Assembly (NCBI GenBank): GCA_963970005.1
Contig: CAXAMN010021773.1
Location: 215,892 to 279,891 of the forward strand
DNA length: 64,000 nt
Direction of reading: 5' to 3'
Origin: Durusdinium trenchii
Taxonomy: Eukaryota; Sar; Dinophyceae; Suessiales; Symbiodiniaceae
The position numbers and the translations under genes were made by a program. The notes beneath the pieces are model-generated. The model was not told the origin of the DNA, made no database searches, and saw only the letters and a program-made list of their open reading frames with translations. Of the stretch, positions 30,787-40,999 are shown piece by piece; position 1 is the first letter of the stretch; each line of letters opens with the position of its first letter.

Positions 30787-30813
30787 CTAAGCAGAAGTGC
30801 GTGTCCTGCTTAG
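30787..30813. repeat. Hairpin 11
   Basis: ctaagcag pairs perfectly with ctgcttag, 11-nt loop. It lies shortly after exon 4 and lacks the GT of the donor-type hairpins. Confidence 0.75.
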
Positions 30814-31195
30814 TGAGTGGTTTACAACCGCGCTATAGGCATGTATGCAGTGATCAGATTCCATGTTCTGCGTTGGGCATGTGGCCACCAACGGATGCAT
30901 TTATTGTTTCATGCAATGCTGTCTCTGACATGTGAAAGCACACCAGGTCCCTTAGTGTAAATATATAGATGCAAGTTTCCCTACTCCACACTTAGATCCA
31001 TGCTCGCAAGAGCTATGTCAGTTGTGACTTTTCCGATAAGCTAGCCCTTTATGCTTACTGCAGATTAGACTTTGACCTGATTCAACTGCAAGAAGTGCTG
31101 GGTCAAAGCAGCTCAATCAAGAGAGAGATTTAAAAGTTCAGTTAATAAGTGTCATGATGCGCATGATGTTGGTCATACTGGTGATGCTGCTATGC
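30814..31195. other. Intron sequence, no exon recognised
   Basis: Contains one isolated right-arm motif (tgcttactgcag, about 31,052). No coding signal was seen. Confidence 0.35.
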
Positions 31196-31422
31196 CTACT
31201 GCAGTAAGCAGATTGGTAGTCTGCTTATTGGGTCATGGTTTCCCCAAAAGCACTTTTCCCTTAAAATTATCTAAAACCCATATAATTGCATCCGTTTTCA
31301 TCCGATTCTTTGATATGTCCATGAAAATCCTCATGGTTCATTCAATTTCCTTGTACAAACGTGATCTTTCGCAACTTTTTTTCAGAAAATCCTAAATTTT
31401 AAGAAATGCCCTCTAAACTCTT
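31196..31422 (+). repeat. Left arm of inverted repeat around the gap (includes hairpin 12)
   Basis: Identical to the reverse complement of 31,823-32,050 except for one base in a T homopolymer (7 versus 8). It includes hairpin 12 at 31,205-31,227 (taagcaga/tctgctta). Confidence 0.95.
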
Positions 31423-31822
31423 NNNNNNNNNNNNNNNNNNNNNNNNNNNNNNNNNNNNNNNNNNNNNNNNNNNNNNNNNNNNNNNNNNNNNNNNNNNNNN
31501 NNNNNNNNNNNNNNNNNNNNNNNNNNNNNNNNNNNNNNNNNNNNNNNNNNNNNNNNNNNNNNNNNNNNNNNNNNNNNNNNNNNNNNNNNNNNNNNNNNNN
31601 NNNNNNNNNNNNNNNNNNNNNNNNNNNNNNNNNNNNNNNNNNNNNNNNNNNNNNNNNNNNNNNNNNNNNNNNNNNNNNNNNNNNNNNNNNNNNNNNNNNN
31701 NNNNNNNNNNNNNNNNNNNNNNNNNNNNNNNNNNNNNNNNNNNNNNNNNNNNNNNNNNNNNNNNNNNNNNNNNNNNNNNNNNNNNNNNNNNNNNNNNNNN
31801 NNNNNNNNNNNNNNNNNNNNNN
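31423..31822. other. Assembly gap of 400 N
   Basis: 400 N placed between perfect inverted arms. The true sequence and length are unknown. ORFs through the gap are meaningless. Confidence 1.
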
Positions 31823-32050
31823 AAGAGTTTAGAGGGCATTTCTTAAAATTTAGGATTTTCTGAAAAAAAAGTTGCGAAAGATCACGTTTGTACAAGGAAA
31901 TTGAATGAACCATGAGGATTTTCATGGACATATCAAAGAATCGGATGAAAACGGATGCAATTATATGGGTTTTAGATAATTTTAAGGGAAAAGTGCTTTT
32001 GGGGAAACCATGACCCAATAAGCAGACTACCAATCTGCTTACTGCAGTAG
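31823..32050 (-). repeat. Right arm of inverted repeat around the gap (includes hairpin 13)
   Basis: Mirror copy of 31,196-31,422. Hairpin 13 (32,019-32,041) is the inverse of hairpin 12. Confidence 0.95.
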
Positions 32051-32454
32051 CACTGGGTGGGACTTTGACTGGGGTTGAATCCAAAGACATCACTCGATTG
32101 TGTTGGGATTCCAAGATGAAGCGATGCCACCCATTTGACATGCACTGTTGTCGCAATCCTGCAAAGGATGAGGAGACTTGACCTTGCGGCTTGAGCACTA
32201 GCTGTAGGTGGCCTTTGGTTGAGATAGGTGGAGCTTGGAGGTGGTGAGCGCGGGTGTGGAGGTGGAGGACTAGGAGCTTGGAGCTAGCGGTGCACATGCA
32301 CGGGCATTATATATCGGCATCAAAGTCATCATTGTCTTGGTGTTTAGGCATAAAGAAATGTTATGAACATTAAGGATTTGACTGGGACTTTGTAACAACC
32401 ACATGCTGTAAGCAGAGTATGCTCTCTGTTAACTGCTAGGGTGTCCAAATGCAG
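32051..32454. other. Intron sequence, no exon recognised
   Basis: Contains G/T-rich repeats (ggaggtgg, gcttgga) near 32,220-32,290. A degenerate hairpin 14 lies at 32,408-32,433 (gtaagcagag with ctctgttaac), 22 bp before the next exon. Confidence 0.4.
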
Positions 32455-32576
32455 GTGGGCATGGATCAGCAGGGGGATGGCGTCGCGTGAAGAGATGATA
32501 CAATTCAATGGGGATTTGCAGCTTACCGCTGAGAGCCTTACAAAGGACGGCAGCCTCACTCCCAAACAGAGCTTTT
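32455..32576 (+). CDS. Exon after the transposase core, unrecognised
   Basis: After aaatgcag|G: WAWISRGMASREEMIQF and DLQLTAESLTKDGS, ending TTTT|GTACAT. The Trp-rich start followed by an acidic helix resembles C-terminal tails of DDE transposases ('aW...gy...e'), which would make it the transposase C-terminus. This is a weak inference. Confidence 0.45.
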
Positions 32577-32699
32577 GTACATGTTTGATGTATACATACA
32601 GTTGGGTTTTGAGACAGCAGAAGGACACGTTATACATGTATATATAGTCACAGCTGGTTTTTCTTTTGGAGGATCCCTGTCACTCCAGCTCACTTCCAG

Positions 32700-33073
32700 G
32701 AGCAGGAGAAATGCGAGTTGAGCGTTGAAGACCAGTCGTGGCAAACGCCAATGGAAGAGGTTTTCAAGCACCCAGACTGTAATTCCACTACGTTTCTCTG
32801 GCAAATTTTGTCACGCCCAAGTGACGTCGAGGCTCCTGAGAGCTGGGAGCTTGACGAGGATCAGTGGTATTGTTTGCCACTTCTTTGGCAGCAGGTGCTG
32901 AACCGCAGACTGTCAGCTTACAACGCCAGTGTGCAAGATGCCCATGCTGTTTTCCTCAACAGGCTCGAGACTTGCGGGGAGGAGCACATCAAGACACGCA
33001 ATGCAAAGAAAAAACACGATGCCTTTTGCAAGCAGTTCAATAGACTGTCCATTTCATTTTCTATGTTTGTTGA
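32700..33073 (+). CDS. Exon of unrecognised protein, about 124 codons
   Basis: It starts after cacttccag|G and ends GTTGA|GTATGTGTAA, a good donor, followed by TA repeats. The encoded segment is acidic and Trp-rich (ESWELDEDQWYCLPLLW), then helical with a basic tail (HIKTRNAKKKHDAF). It is in line with the transposase exons on the same strand. No family recognised. Confidence 0.5.
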
Positions 33074-33166
33074 GTATGTGTAAATATATATATATATACA
33101 AATATTGCAAATGCCTATATATATATATATAGCTGGCTGTTTCCCCATGTGCTGCTATGGATTCAG

Positions 33167-33364
33167 GCCTTGCAGAAGGGTGAAGGCTCCGTCTCTGCGA
33201 TTTTGATAAGCAAAACCACAGGAAAAGAAGCCAATAAGGAGACCTACGGTAAGTGTGTGAAGCGCGCGAAAGGAGACCTCATAGTGAATGTGACGAAGGG
33301 TTACCGTGCCTTCAAATTTGACATCAAGGAGATGATGCTGGAAGAGTTGCTCGCAGACAGCCAG
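33167..33364 (+). CDS. Exon of unrecognised protein, 66 codons
   Basis: Bounded by gattcag|G and AGCCAG|GTGGGA. It encodes KGEGSVSAILISKTTG, a basic middle (CVKRAKGD) and FDIKEMMLEELLADS. An in-frame TAG lies 12 bp beyond the donor. It looks like a real folded segment. Confidence 0.5.
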
Positions 33365-33388
33365 GTGGGAGTTTAGTTGAAGTCAGTT

Positions 33389-33415
33389 GTAAGCAGACCT
33401 TTCGATTCTGCTTAC
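33389..33415. repeat. Hairpin 15
   Basis: gtaagcaga pairs with tctgcttac, perfect 9 bp, 9-nt loop. It lies 25 bp into the intron. Confidence 0.85.
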
Positions 33416-33528
33416 TGCACCCCATGATAGTTCTGGCTAATCAGGGTATGTATATACATATATGTATTGTTTGTATCTTTACATACATATACATATAAAT
33501 ATATGGAGTATGTATGTTTTGGTAAGCT

Positions 33529-33555
33529 GTAAGCATACTTTTTGGGTCTGCTTAC
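33529..33555. repeat. Hairpin 16, related copy in the same intron
   Basis: gtaagca pairs with tgcttac. The flanking text after both hairpins 15 and 16 is similar (tgcac...atagt/atagc). Confidence 0.75.
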
Positions 33556-33646
33556 TGCACTGCACAATAGCACTAACAAGTCAGGGCATATAGGGATGTA
33601 TGCATGATTCTGTTGATTCGCTTCTCCACACATATTGCACGCCCAG

Positions 33647-33926
33647 GTGGACTCCAAACAGCTCAGGGTGGTATCTATCACAGGCAGATCACGAGACATT
33701 GAAGAAGTGCGGGTTCATTTGAATGCATTGTCACTTCAAACAGCTCGGGTCTTGCCTCGAGCCAATTTGCCAAGCGCATGCAAAGAGGATTCAAACGCTC
33801 AAATGGGGCACAACGCCCAAGCAAATGATCCGTGTGATGATCCTGAACTATTGGAAGAGCTTTCTGCACTTGCCCTCGTGGAATGTGCAGATTGTGGTGC
33901 AGAGGCACCGGGGTTGGGAGGGGCCA
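33647..33926 (+). CDS. Exon ending at a hairpin donor (two frames open)
   Basis: It starts after cacgcccag|G and ends GGGGCCA|GTAAGCAG (hairpin 17). In phase with the preceding exon it reads VDSKQLRVVSITGRSRDIEE through to an acidic end with ECADCGAEAPG. A second frame is also open in the 3' half and is basic and aromatic (MIRVMILNYWKSFLHLPSW). The second frame matches the phase of the next exon better. I cannot decide between them. Confidence 0.45.
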
Positions 33927-33955
33927 GTAAGCAGACCGCACACATCTTCTTACTG
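33925..33955. repeat. Hairpin 17 at a splice donor
   Basis: cagtaagcaga with tcttcttactg (one mismatch). The donor GT is at 33,927. Confidence 0.75.
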
Positions 33956-34037
33956 CTCTATGTTAAGTTTCACTCTATATATATATGATATGTGTATAAA
34001 TCCCAAACGTCTCACCAAACGGGTTTGCACACCCGGA

Positions 34038-34599
34038 GGATGCAGCTGCAGCAGGGGCTGAGATTGCGGCAGGACCAGATGGGGATATGCTGGATACTGA
34101 GGAGCTCGAGCCAGAGGCCAGCGATCCAGAATACCTTGAAGACTCTGGCATTGAGTGGAAATTGGAGAACGCTGACAAATTGCTGATTATTGGGGAGGAA
34201 TCGAGCAACCAACATGGCAAAATGCCTGAGGATGCCAAGCCTTCCCCTTCTTCATCTTCTGGAAAGTCATGTAGCTTTCAAGATGTGCCAGCATATGCTT
34301 TCCTGGATCAGGTCAACCTCACCCAGCTTCCAGATGTTGTCGGAGTCGGGATTGGATACCATTCCACGACCAATTGTTGGCAAGTGCGTTACCCGGCTGT
34401 TGGCCAGGCATCCGTGGCCCGGTCATTTGGAGTTTTGAAGACACGAGGGTATGTCTCACCTTGTCAAGCTTTGTTGGAGTGCTTGCTATTTGTGTGGAAA
34501 AAGCACTCTCAAAAGAATCCAGGGTGCCACACTGCACTGGAACGTGTAAAGACTTTGCAGGGAGCACTCAATGTGAAGTTGGGTTTCCACATCAAATGA
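34038..34599 (+). CDS. Last exon of the transposon's second gene
   Basis: After acccggag|G, about 186 codons run to a TGA. An acidic Ala-rich start (DAAAAGAEIAAGPDG) is followed by SIEWKLE-like charged helix and Ser-rich linker. The C-terminal module holds TNCWQVRYPAVGQASVARSF and then QALLECLLFVWKKH. The module ('W.v.YP ... ARSFG ... aLl.cL.fvW..H') looks like a compact DNA-binding-type repeat, but I cannot name it. It is followed by TA repeats and 500 bp of non-coding DNA up to the right end. Confidence 0.5.
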
Positions 34600-35082
34600 A
34601 ACCATTTGAAAGCGCATATTGGCCTCATTTTGCACGTCACATGCACGGAAATCCGGTGCCAAGCAATGAATGAGGTGGTATGCATATAAATGTGTGTATA
34701 TATATATATATATCAGTGTCAATCCGACATGTTTCTGTTGTTGTGTTCGTTTTTTGGTGATGCTTTGTTGAAGACTCATTATACAAAAACAAGGTAGTTT
34801 CAGTTTGTTGGACTCCAGTGCCCCCTCATTTGCTTTGGCTTGGCTCCATCAATCAGTCTGAAGATATTTATATGGTACAGATCGCGAAGTATGCGAGCAA
34901 TTGCATGAGCCAACCAGGGAAGAAGGGGAAAAAAAGAGTCTCTGACAGACACATTTGGTTGAGAAAGCACACCCCAGTAAGCAGTTCCAGGACAAGTTTC
35001 CGGACACCCCCAGTAAGCAGCTAAATTTGACAAAAGCGCTTACCATAAATCTATCTGCTATGTTTTTGTCACCGGACCTTTC
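34600..35082. other. Non-coding 3' subterminal region of the transposon
   Basis: No gene. Two unpaired copies of cagtaagcag lie at 34,975-34,984 and 35,011-35,020. The following ctaaattt...cgcttaccataaat (35,021-35,050) resembles ctaaatttt...cgcttaccatagat at about 21,012-21,055 in the same orientation. Confidence 0.5.
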
Positions 35083-35106
35083 CTGCCTACTGTCCGTCCG
35101 TGACTA
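35083..35106 (-). repeat. Right terminal inverted repeat
   Basis: Reads ctgcctactg ... tgacta on the plus strand, the inverse of the left end with four mismatches, all in the middle eight bases. Followed by TA. Confidence 0.6.
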
Positions 35107-35634
35107 TACCGGAAGATTTATACAGTAGACAACGATAAGGTCATCGAGAAGTTCAGGGATGAGGTCCTTGGGAAGTCACTTGTCATTTCATCTTTGGAAT
35201 GCACGCTGTAGGTCCAGGATACTGCCACATGTAGGTCCAGAATGCTCATGGTACAAGTACCTGACTGATGGGTCGATCTGAAACCCACTGGTTCAGTGTG
35301 TTTTTCTTTCCCGGACTTTGTTTCCATATGTTCCTTCCTGAATTTGATAAGCACGGCAAGAACATGAAAGAACAAAGACCAACCAGTGCTGAAATTGGGT
35401 CCGCTACTTGCGGTTCGGCGTGCCGCTGCTGGACGAAGGGCATTGATGCCTAATTATTTGATCTATCTCATCTTTGCTAGAATTAATTAGACTCACGTGC
35501 AACGTAAAGTTTCTCCCCAAGACTTGTGCTGTCAGGTCAAGTGCGACACCTGATGAGGTGATAAGCATCCAAATTCCCAGTAAAGAGCTGCCACTAAAGC
35601 TGCCAGTCCCCAGGGGTCCCGGGTTGTTTGGCAG
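35107..35634. other. No gene recognised
   Basis: Mixed DNA outside the transposon. No exon signal. Confidence 0.3.
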
Positions 35635-35810
35635 GGGTCCCATTGGTAGCCCTTGGGACCGTCTCTGGTCGTTGGGCGCCGCGCTTCTCAATGGGCGGCC
35701 GCGGCTTGTACGAATATTGCGGCGTGGCCTCGGAGGCAGCACCAGGACGCCGTGTTCTCTCGTATCAGCACGAGCCGGCACGAGCCCGTGACGAGAGTCG
35801 TGAGCACGAG
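35635..35810 (+). CDS. Exon of unrecognised protein, about 58 codons
   Basis: A GC-rich island after tttggcag|G, ending CACGAG|GTTGGA. It encodes GRGLYEYCGVASEAAPG and an Arg/Glu-rich end (ARARDESREHE). Clean splice borders and composition support a real exon. Family unknown. Confidence 0.35.
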
Positions 35811-36395
35811 GTTGGAATTCATCGTGACTTTCACTACCTGGAATCCCGGTCCCATGAAAGCTAGCTGCCCTGCTAGACCAGCTCTTTGTGAGGAAAAGAT
35901 CTCGTCAAATATAACGTTCACATCACAATTGACAAAACATCGAGTCAATTGTGAACCCGCTTCTCTCTCCGCAAAGAAAACATACAATTATGTTTAAAAC
36001 ATTTATTATGTATATATAGATTATAAACTATTGACTACTGTCAATAAAATTACTCACTTGCATCAAAAACACACTGAAACTTTCTCCACTAAGCTTGCTT
36101 CTGAAAGCAATAATGAACCAAACTTTCTCCTGTACAACATCAAATGTCCTTCTCAATGGAAACCATAAACCTTCTAGCTGTCTAAGTAATATATGGTCCG
36201 AGAATACTATTGCGGTGAACAAATTTCGGTCTGCCACTTTTCCACTAGGGGGAGGCGGTTGTTATTGCAATGTGAACATTAAACTACATTAAACGATAGC
36301 ACAAACGCGGGGCATACATGACCCCGTGAATTTGGCACGAGCCATGAAATGAGCCTCCCATGTTCATCCCAGAACCCCCGAAAAAATGATCCATT

Positions 36396-36486
36396 TTTGG
36401 AGGCCATCGCTAGTAGGTTTGGAGGCCATCGCTTCTAGCTTGGAGGCCATCGCTAGTAGGTTGGAGGCCATTCCTAATAGGTTGGA
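36396..36486. repeat. 21-bp minisatellite, four units
   Basis: Units of ttggaggccatcgctagtagg with changes. On the plus strand they encode a seven-residue repeat, LEAIASR-like, inside a 100-codon ORF. The repeated peptide is set by the DNA repeat. Confidence 0.85.
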
Positions 36487-36699
36487 TCTGCAAGAAGTAT
36501 CCTTCCATCCTCATCCTTCCACGGCGCCAGCGACCGAGGCACCAGAATCCGTCGGGGCGTCACCATGCTGTCGATGGGATGCTCCTCTGGCGGAGGAGGG
36601 TGTGCCGCTCGCAGGAGGTGGATCTGAAGGACCAACTTCTCAGAGCAAGTCTTCTCTCTGCACGGAGCGGGCAATTGGGAATGGATGAGAGGCCAGCAA

Positions 36700-37974
36700 G
36701 TGCAGTCGAAGAACATGCAGAGGCATCATTTGATCATCAGATTCTCATCACCCATGACAATTGCCTTTGATCTACCATGACTTGCAATCCCAAAGAGGAA
36801 CAAAAAAAAAAGAACTGCCGGCACTGGCACTGGCACAGCTCCTTTTGCTCATCCAGCTGAGCCCTTGGGGTCCCTTTCTCGTCTAACCTAGGGAGTGCCA
36901 CCTGGCCGGATGCCACGCCCCGTCCGAACGACGCTCCAAACGACGCCGGCCGTGGAGGTTCTGGTTTTGATCGTTGTTGGGAGGGAGGAGGTGAGTGGTG
37001 GCATGTCTGGTCCACCAGTCGCATGTGGGGATTAGTAATTGGTGGCTATCCATCGGCCAAGTAAGCTGCCAAGGCTGCCCCTCCGCTGGGGTCACTGCAT
37101 CACACCACTAGGCTAACTTCAAATCTGCATCTAGGGACTTCATCTAATTCAGCTATCAGCAGTGTTTTGGCAGCTCATGGTCATCCAAACAACGTGACAC
37201 GTGTATCATCCAAACTCAACCACCCCACGCCAAACAACGCGAGTGCCCTAATCATGCCAGGCAAGCTGAAGGGTCCTGGCGGGTGACCGGTTCCTCCGGT
37301 CGAATCGGATCACTCCCCCACCAAGCAAAGTACTGCCATAGGCCCATAGGCCACCATAGGCCCATAGGTAAAAGGCTTTGGTTGAGCGGTTGGAGAAAAC
37401 AACTTCCTGAAGTAACCTCCAAAAGTGAAGACCTAAGGGCCTTATATAAGGGGCTTTCCAACAATAAAATATCATTAAAACACTTTGGGCATCTTTTGGC
37501 CGTCAATTGTTGCACCCACTTTTCCAGAAGTCTTCCTCACGGTCGCAGCGACTTTTTCGGTCGTTGACGCATGACACGCCTTCCGCTTCTCTTGCGGCTG
37601 AGCCTTCAGAAAGCCCCAGCTCTCCTGCACCGGGTGGGCCAGGGTGAAGGAGGTGCCCTCTTAGGACGCAAAGGATCATGGATGATCAATATATGGCCGT
37701 GGGATGCTTTGGAGCCCAAAACCCGGAGAAACATTCATTGACAATTGCACACGAACGCCACCTCCAAATGATTTCCACAATGTTGAGTGCATGATGCAGA
37801 TAATCAAACATGATCATGATCTGCCAGCACCTTCAAAGGGGTCACCTGGCTGGAAGCCCAGCCCACTACTAAGGGACCTCCAGACAGGACACGCCTTGAA
37901 GGTCCAGGTAGGTTTGCCACTGGGCTTGCCCCTCATGACCAGACATGGAAAGGATTCACTCCAACTGTTCAAAC
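36700..37974. other. No gene recognised
   Basis: Includes a run of cccataggccaccataggcccataggt near 37,340. Short ORFs only. Confidence 0.3.
37818..37858. repeat. Dispersed repeat, copy 1
   Basis: ccagcaccttcaaaggggtc and the next 20 bp recur at 40,208-40,248. Both copies are followed by similar aggacac...tccaggtagg text. Confidence 0.8.
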
Positions 37975-38074
37975 CTCGAGCAGCGCTCCAGTCTGCGGGG
38001 CACGGCTGCGCTATGCTGCGCTCCTCCCATTGGGCAGCCAAGCGCAGCTCGGCATCCACGGCCTGTCGCCAAAC
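37975..38074 (-). CDS. Exon of unrecognised charged protein
   Basis: Minus strand, bounded by gatcccccag|G and GCTCGAG|GTTTGA. It encodes VWRQAVDAELRLAAQWEERS and continues for 13 residues. Its charged helical style resembles the exons at 44-51 kb on the same strand, so it may be a distant 3' exon of that gene. Confidence 0.4.
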
Positions 38075-39432
38075 CTGGGGGATCAGTGAATCGGTGGGAT
38101 CGGATGAGGATGAGGATGTTCTATCAGATTCACTGATCCTTTCCTGGGCTTCCTCGATCTGTGATTCCTCTGTGGGTTAAGTGATCTGATTCCTCCGTGT
38201 GATTCCTCTGTGGGATAAGTGATCTTGTGGCTGTTCCATCAAAATGGTGGACACTTGCTTGAGGAATTTGAGGAATTTTGGGGAACTTGGAGGACTTTCC
38301 ATCAAACATCCTTCCACATATATGATTGCTCCCACGGACACGACGCTAAGAAAAACAAAACAAGGTGGTGGATGTTGGAGCACATGGGACACTCTTCAGA
38401 CTTCAGCTCTCTTCCATTGGACTCTTGCACCAACCCGTCCTACTCTGGTAGAACCACCTGAGCTGGAAGAGTGGCCAACCCTCTGAGTGGGCCTAAGTAG
38501 CACTCTTTCTTTCACTTGGTTTCCACACGATCATCTCGGCATTGCCCTCCAACGGCATGGCCTCAGTGTGAGTCAGGTCCAATCGAGGCATCCGCTCTAA
38601 AGAACAGGGACAAGTACTTGCTGTGCTTCGGTGGCACAAATAATCAACAATTGCTCTAGGGGACGGGGTCGAAACACAATGATCAGCCAACAACGCATCA
38701 GCCCATGAGCTCGGCAGGCTTGATGTTGCAGAAAGAATCTGACCCTGGCAATTCAAAAGCTTCTTGGTTTCTGATATGCTATCTCCAATTGGTGCGATGT
38801 ACAGTAAATCGATGTAAATCGCCATCTCTGAGGAAAACTGAATAAATGAAGAAGCATTGGGACAAACATCAATGAAGAAGCATTGGGACAAACATCATGC
38901 CGTAGTCAGAGCCATGTGCCCAAGGTCGCGGCTAATTTGGACAGGCTCTGCAGGCCGACAACGACTGGAAGGCTGTCTGGAGCCACAAACTCGTGTGAAG
39001 CATCACGTTTCGGCTAACTGGATCATCGAATTGGTGATGCCATAATACAGGCGTTACTCTTCCATGCAACGCTCCCTCCATGAGGGCAACCCTTATATCG
39101 AACAAAATAACAGTGAACCTGAAGGGCTGACATGCAGGATGAGTGCGTTGCGCCCTGCTCTGCCTTTCCTGCTTGTCAAGCAAATCCACCTACTTCCAAG
39201 GACTTTGCTTGGAAAACATCCGGGTCAAAGATCCTGTAGGCCGACCTTCGGCCAGAAGGACCCCCTCCGCCTATTCTGGTGGCCGTTTCGGGTCGTTTTC
39301 GGAGCTGGAGCTTGTGGGATCTGGATCCAGCCTCAGCTTGTGGGATCAACAAGGGGTCCTAAGCCCCCTGGAGCCCAGGCTGGGCTAGAAGAAGCTCGTC
39401 AAAGCCTTTGTCCGGCTTGGCGCTAGCCTCAC

Positions 39433-39490
39433 ATCCCCCAGAAGCACAGCTGCCACAGCTGCCCCTCCCATGTCGTGGTGCTGCTGCCGG
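39433..39490 (-). CDS. Small exon, unrecognised protein
   Basis: Minus strand, bounded by gtccttcag and GGGGAT|GTGAGG. It encodes RQQHHDMGGAAVAAVLLGD. Good splice signals but only 19 codons. It may belong with the exon at 40,365. Confidence 0.3.
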
Positions 39491-40207
39491 CTGAAGGACA
39501 GGTTGTAGTTTTGCTCTTCGGGAATGAGCCACTCGGGATTTCCCCACCTGGCTCAGCAGAACCAAGCGCGCGACAAGCAACCCGCAAGCCCAGTCTACCC
39601 TGCAATCCAAGCATCCAACGAAATTTCAATCACAACCCCTCCAACCCCCTTGTGCAAATCCTGCGCCAATGCTGTATAGTCTTGCACAACTTCACCGGAA
39701 TATACCGGTATATATTACATAATACCGCGCTGTCATACCTGCGCGGTCAACTTGTTGGCTGGATGCTGCTGCATGCTAGAAACTCCGTCAAACTGCTACA
39801 CCATGTCATGCATCGATTGGGTGTATCATATATCCCATTCCCTGAAACAGTGGATGATGATGGTTGGGTTGCGGGCCTTTCTCAAAAGAGTGATAACATG
39901 TGATAACTGTTTACTGACTGTTGCAGGTAAGAACGGACAGACCCCAAATATACAAATGTGATAATCCTTTTATTGACTGTTGCAGGTCATGGGGAACACA
40001 CGTTATTCATGTGAAGCGCTGGACGACCTCGCGGTCCAATCATCGTCGCAGAACCCGACCGGGCTCAGGAAACAGTATGAAAAACATGAAACAAAGCAAC
40101 ACCAGAAGGATCCAGTTCACACCCAAAACCCCCACCCCAAACAAGGAATCACTCAGCTGCAAACCCAACAAGAGATACAAGATGAATGCCCTTGAACAAA
40201 TCATTAT

Positions 40208-40248
40208 CTACCAGCACCTTCAAAGGGGTCACCTGGCTGGAAGCCGAC
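40208..40248. repeat. Dispersed repeat, copy 2
   Basis: See 37,818-37,858. Confidence 0.8.
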
Positions 40249-40364
40249 ACTACTCAGCCAGGACACCCCTTTTTGTCCAGGTAGGAACCTCTTTTTGGTG
40301 TTTCCAGTTTTGCACGTCAGGGATGTGTAAATCAAAAGCCGCCACATGCTTCACCAGGCCACAC

Positions 40365-40520
40365 CATGTTGTAGTCTCCAGGGAATTCGATCTTGCCACC
40401 AGCCGGCTTTCCCGGGTAGGGTCGCAGCTCTAGGAAGCGGTTGATGTCGCTGAGGCGAATGCGCTTCTGTGTGGAAAGCCAGCTGTCGTTGGCGTAGATC
40501 GCATCCGTTTCTGGGCGGCA
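40365..40520 (-). CDS. Exon of unrecognised globular protein, 52 codons
   Basis: Minus strand, bounded by tatcctccag and AACATG|GTGTGG, exactly 156 bp. It encodes CRPETDAIYANDSWLSTQKR, then RLSDINRFLELRPYPGK and an IEFPGDYNM end. Composition is that of an ordinary enzyme-like domain with no repeats. I do not recognise it, but it is among the more convincing isolated exons in this half of the window. Confidence 0.45.
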
Positions 40521-40999
40521 CTGGAGGATAAGGGTGGGAGGATCGTGGAGGGATCAGCTATGGTGGCTTCAGAGGTTCGATGGCACAAACCCAAAGACGG
40601 TCTTTTATTCAGGGATCCATATAGACCATTCTTTGGGGATTGCGCCATCGGTTTTTTGACCTTTGGCTTGGAGGGGTTTCATTGCTTCTTCTTGCAGGTG
40701 CGCAGGTCTTGTGATTCAATCTGATGAGCCAGAATTCTATGGAGACACGTTTCGTTTTACACCTCCAAGCTGCATTCAACTCGAGCGGCTTCCCCCTTAA
40801 AACCTGGGTCTGATCGATAAACCTGGGATCGAACCGAACAATGCTTCAAACCAAACTAATCTGTAAATGCTAGGGGCGACCATGAACAACCAAATTACGT
40901 TCACTTGTCGTCCCTGTTCTCTTTTTGAGACACCCACCCCCCCCGTGGGGGAACACCTCCCACCTCCTCCGAAGCACCGGTGCGGGTCTGACACCGGCG

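Larger units (their letters stand above)
20961..35106 (+). mobile_element. 14.1-kb pogo/Tc1-like DNA transposon carrying a methyltransferase-like gene
   Basis: Both ends read TAGTCA inwards, then an 8-bp less conserved stretch, then CAGTAGGCAG: 20 of 24 positions match between the left end and the reverse complement of the right end. Each end is immediately flanked by TA (20,959-20,960 and 35,107-35,108), the target duplication of the Tc1/mariner/pogo superfamily. Inside, on the plus strand, are exons of a DDD transposase of the pogo kind (28.5-30.8 kb and later) and of a C5-methyltransferase-like protein (21.4-23.6 kb). About 16 short hairpins with arms like the inner terminal repeat occur inside and nowhere else in the window, supporting these limits. 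A 400-N gap lies within. The TIR call is visual and short, so the exact limits are an inference. Confidence 0.6.

Noticed and set aside
31399-32297. Three ORFs of 146-294 codons running through the N gap
   Set aside because: They are translations of N and of the mirrored flanks. No real sequence supports them.
20975-33955. The repeated hairpins as a CRISPR array
   Set aside because: Units are palindromic with variable, very short loops and irregular spacing of 0.1-3 kb. There are no spacers and the setting is eukaryotic.
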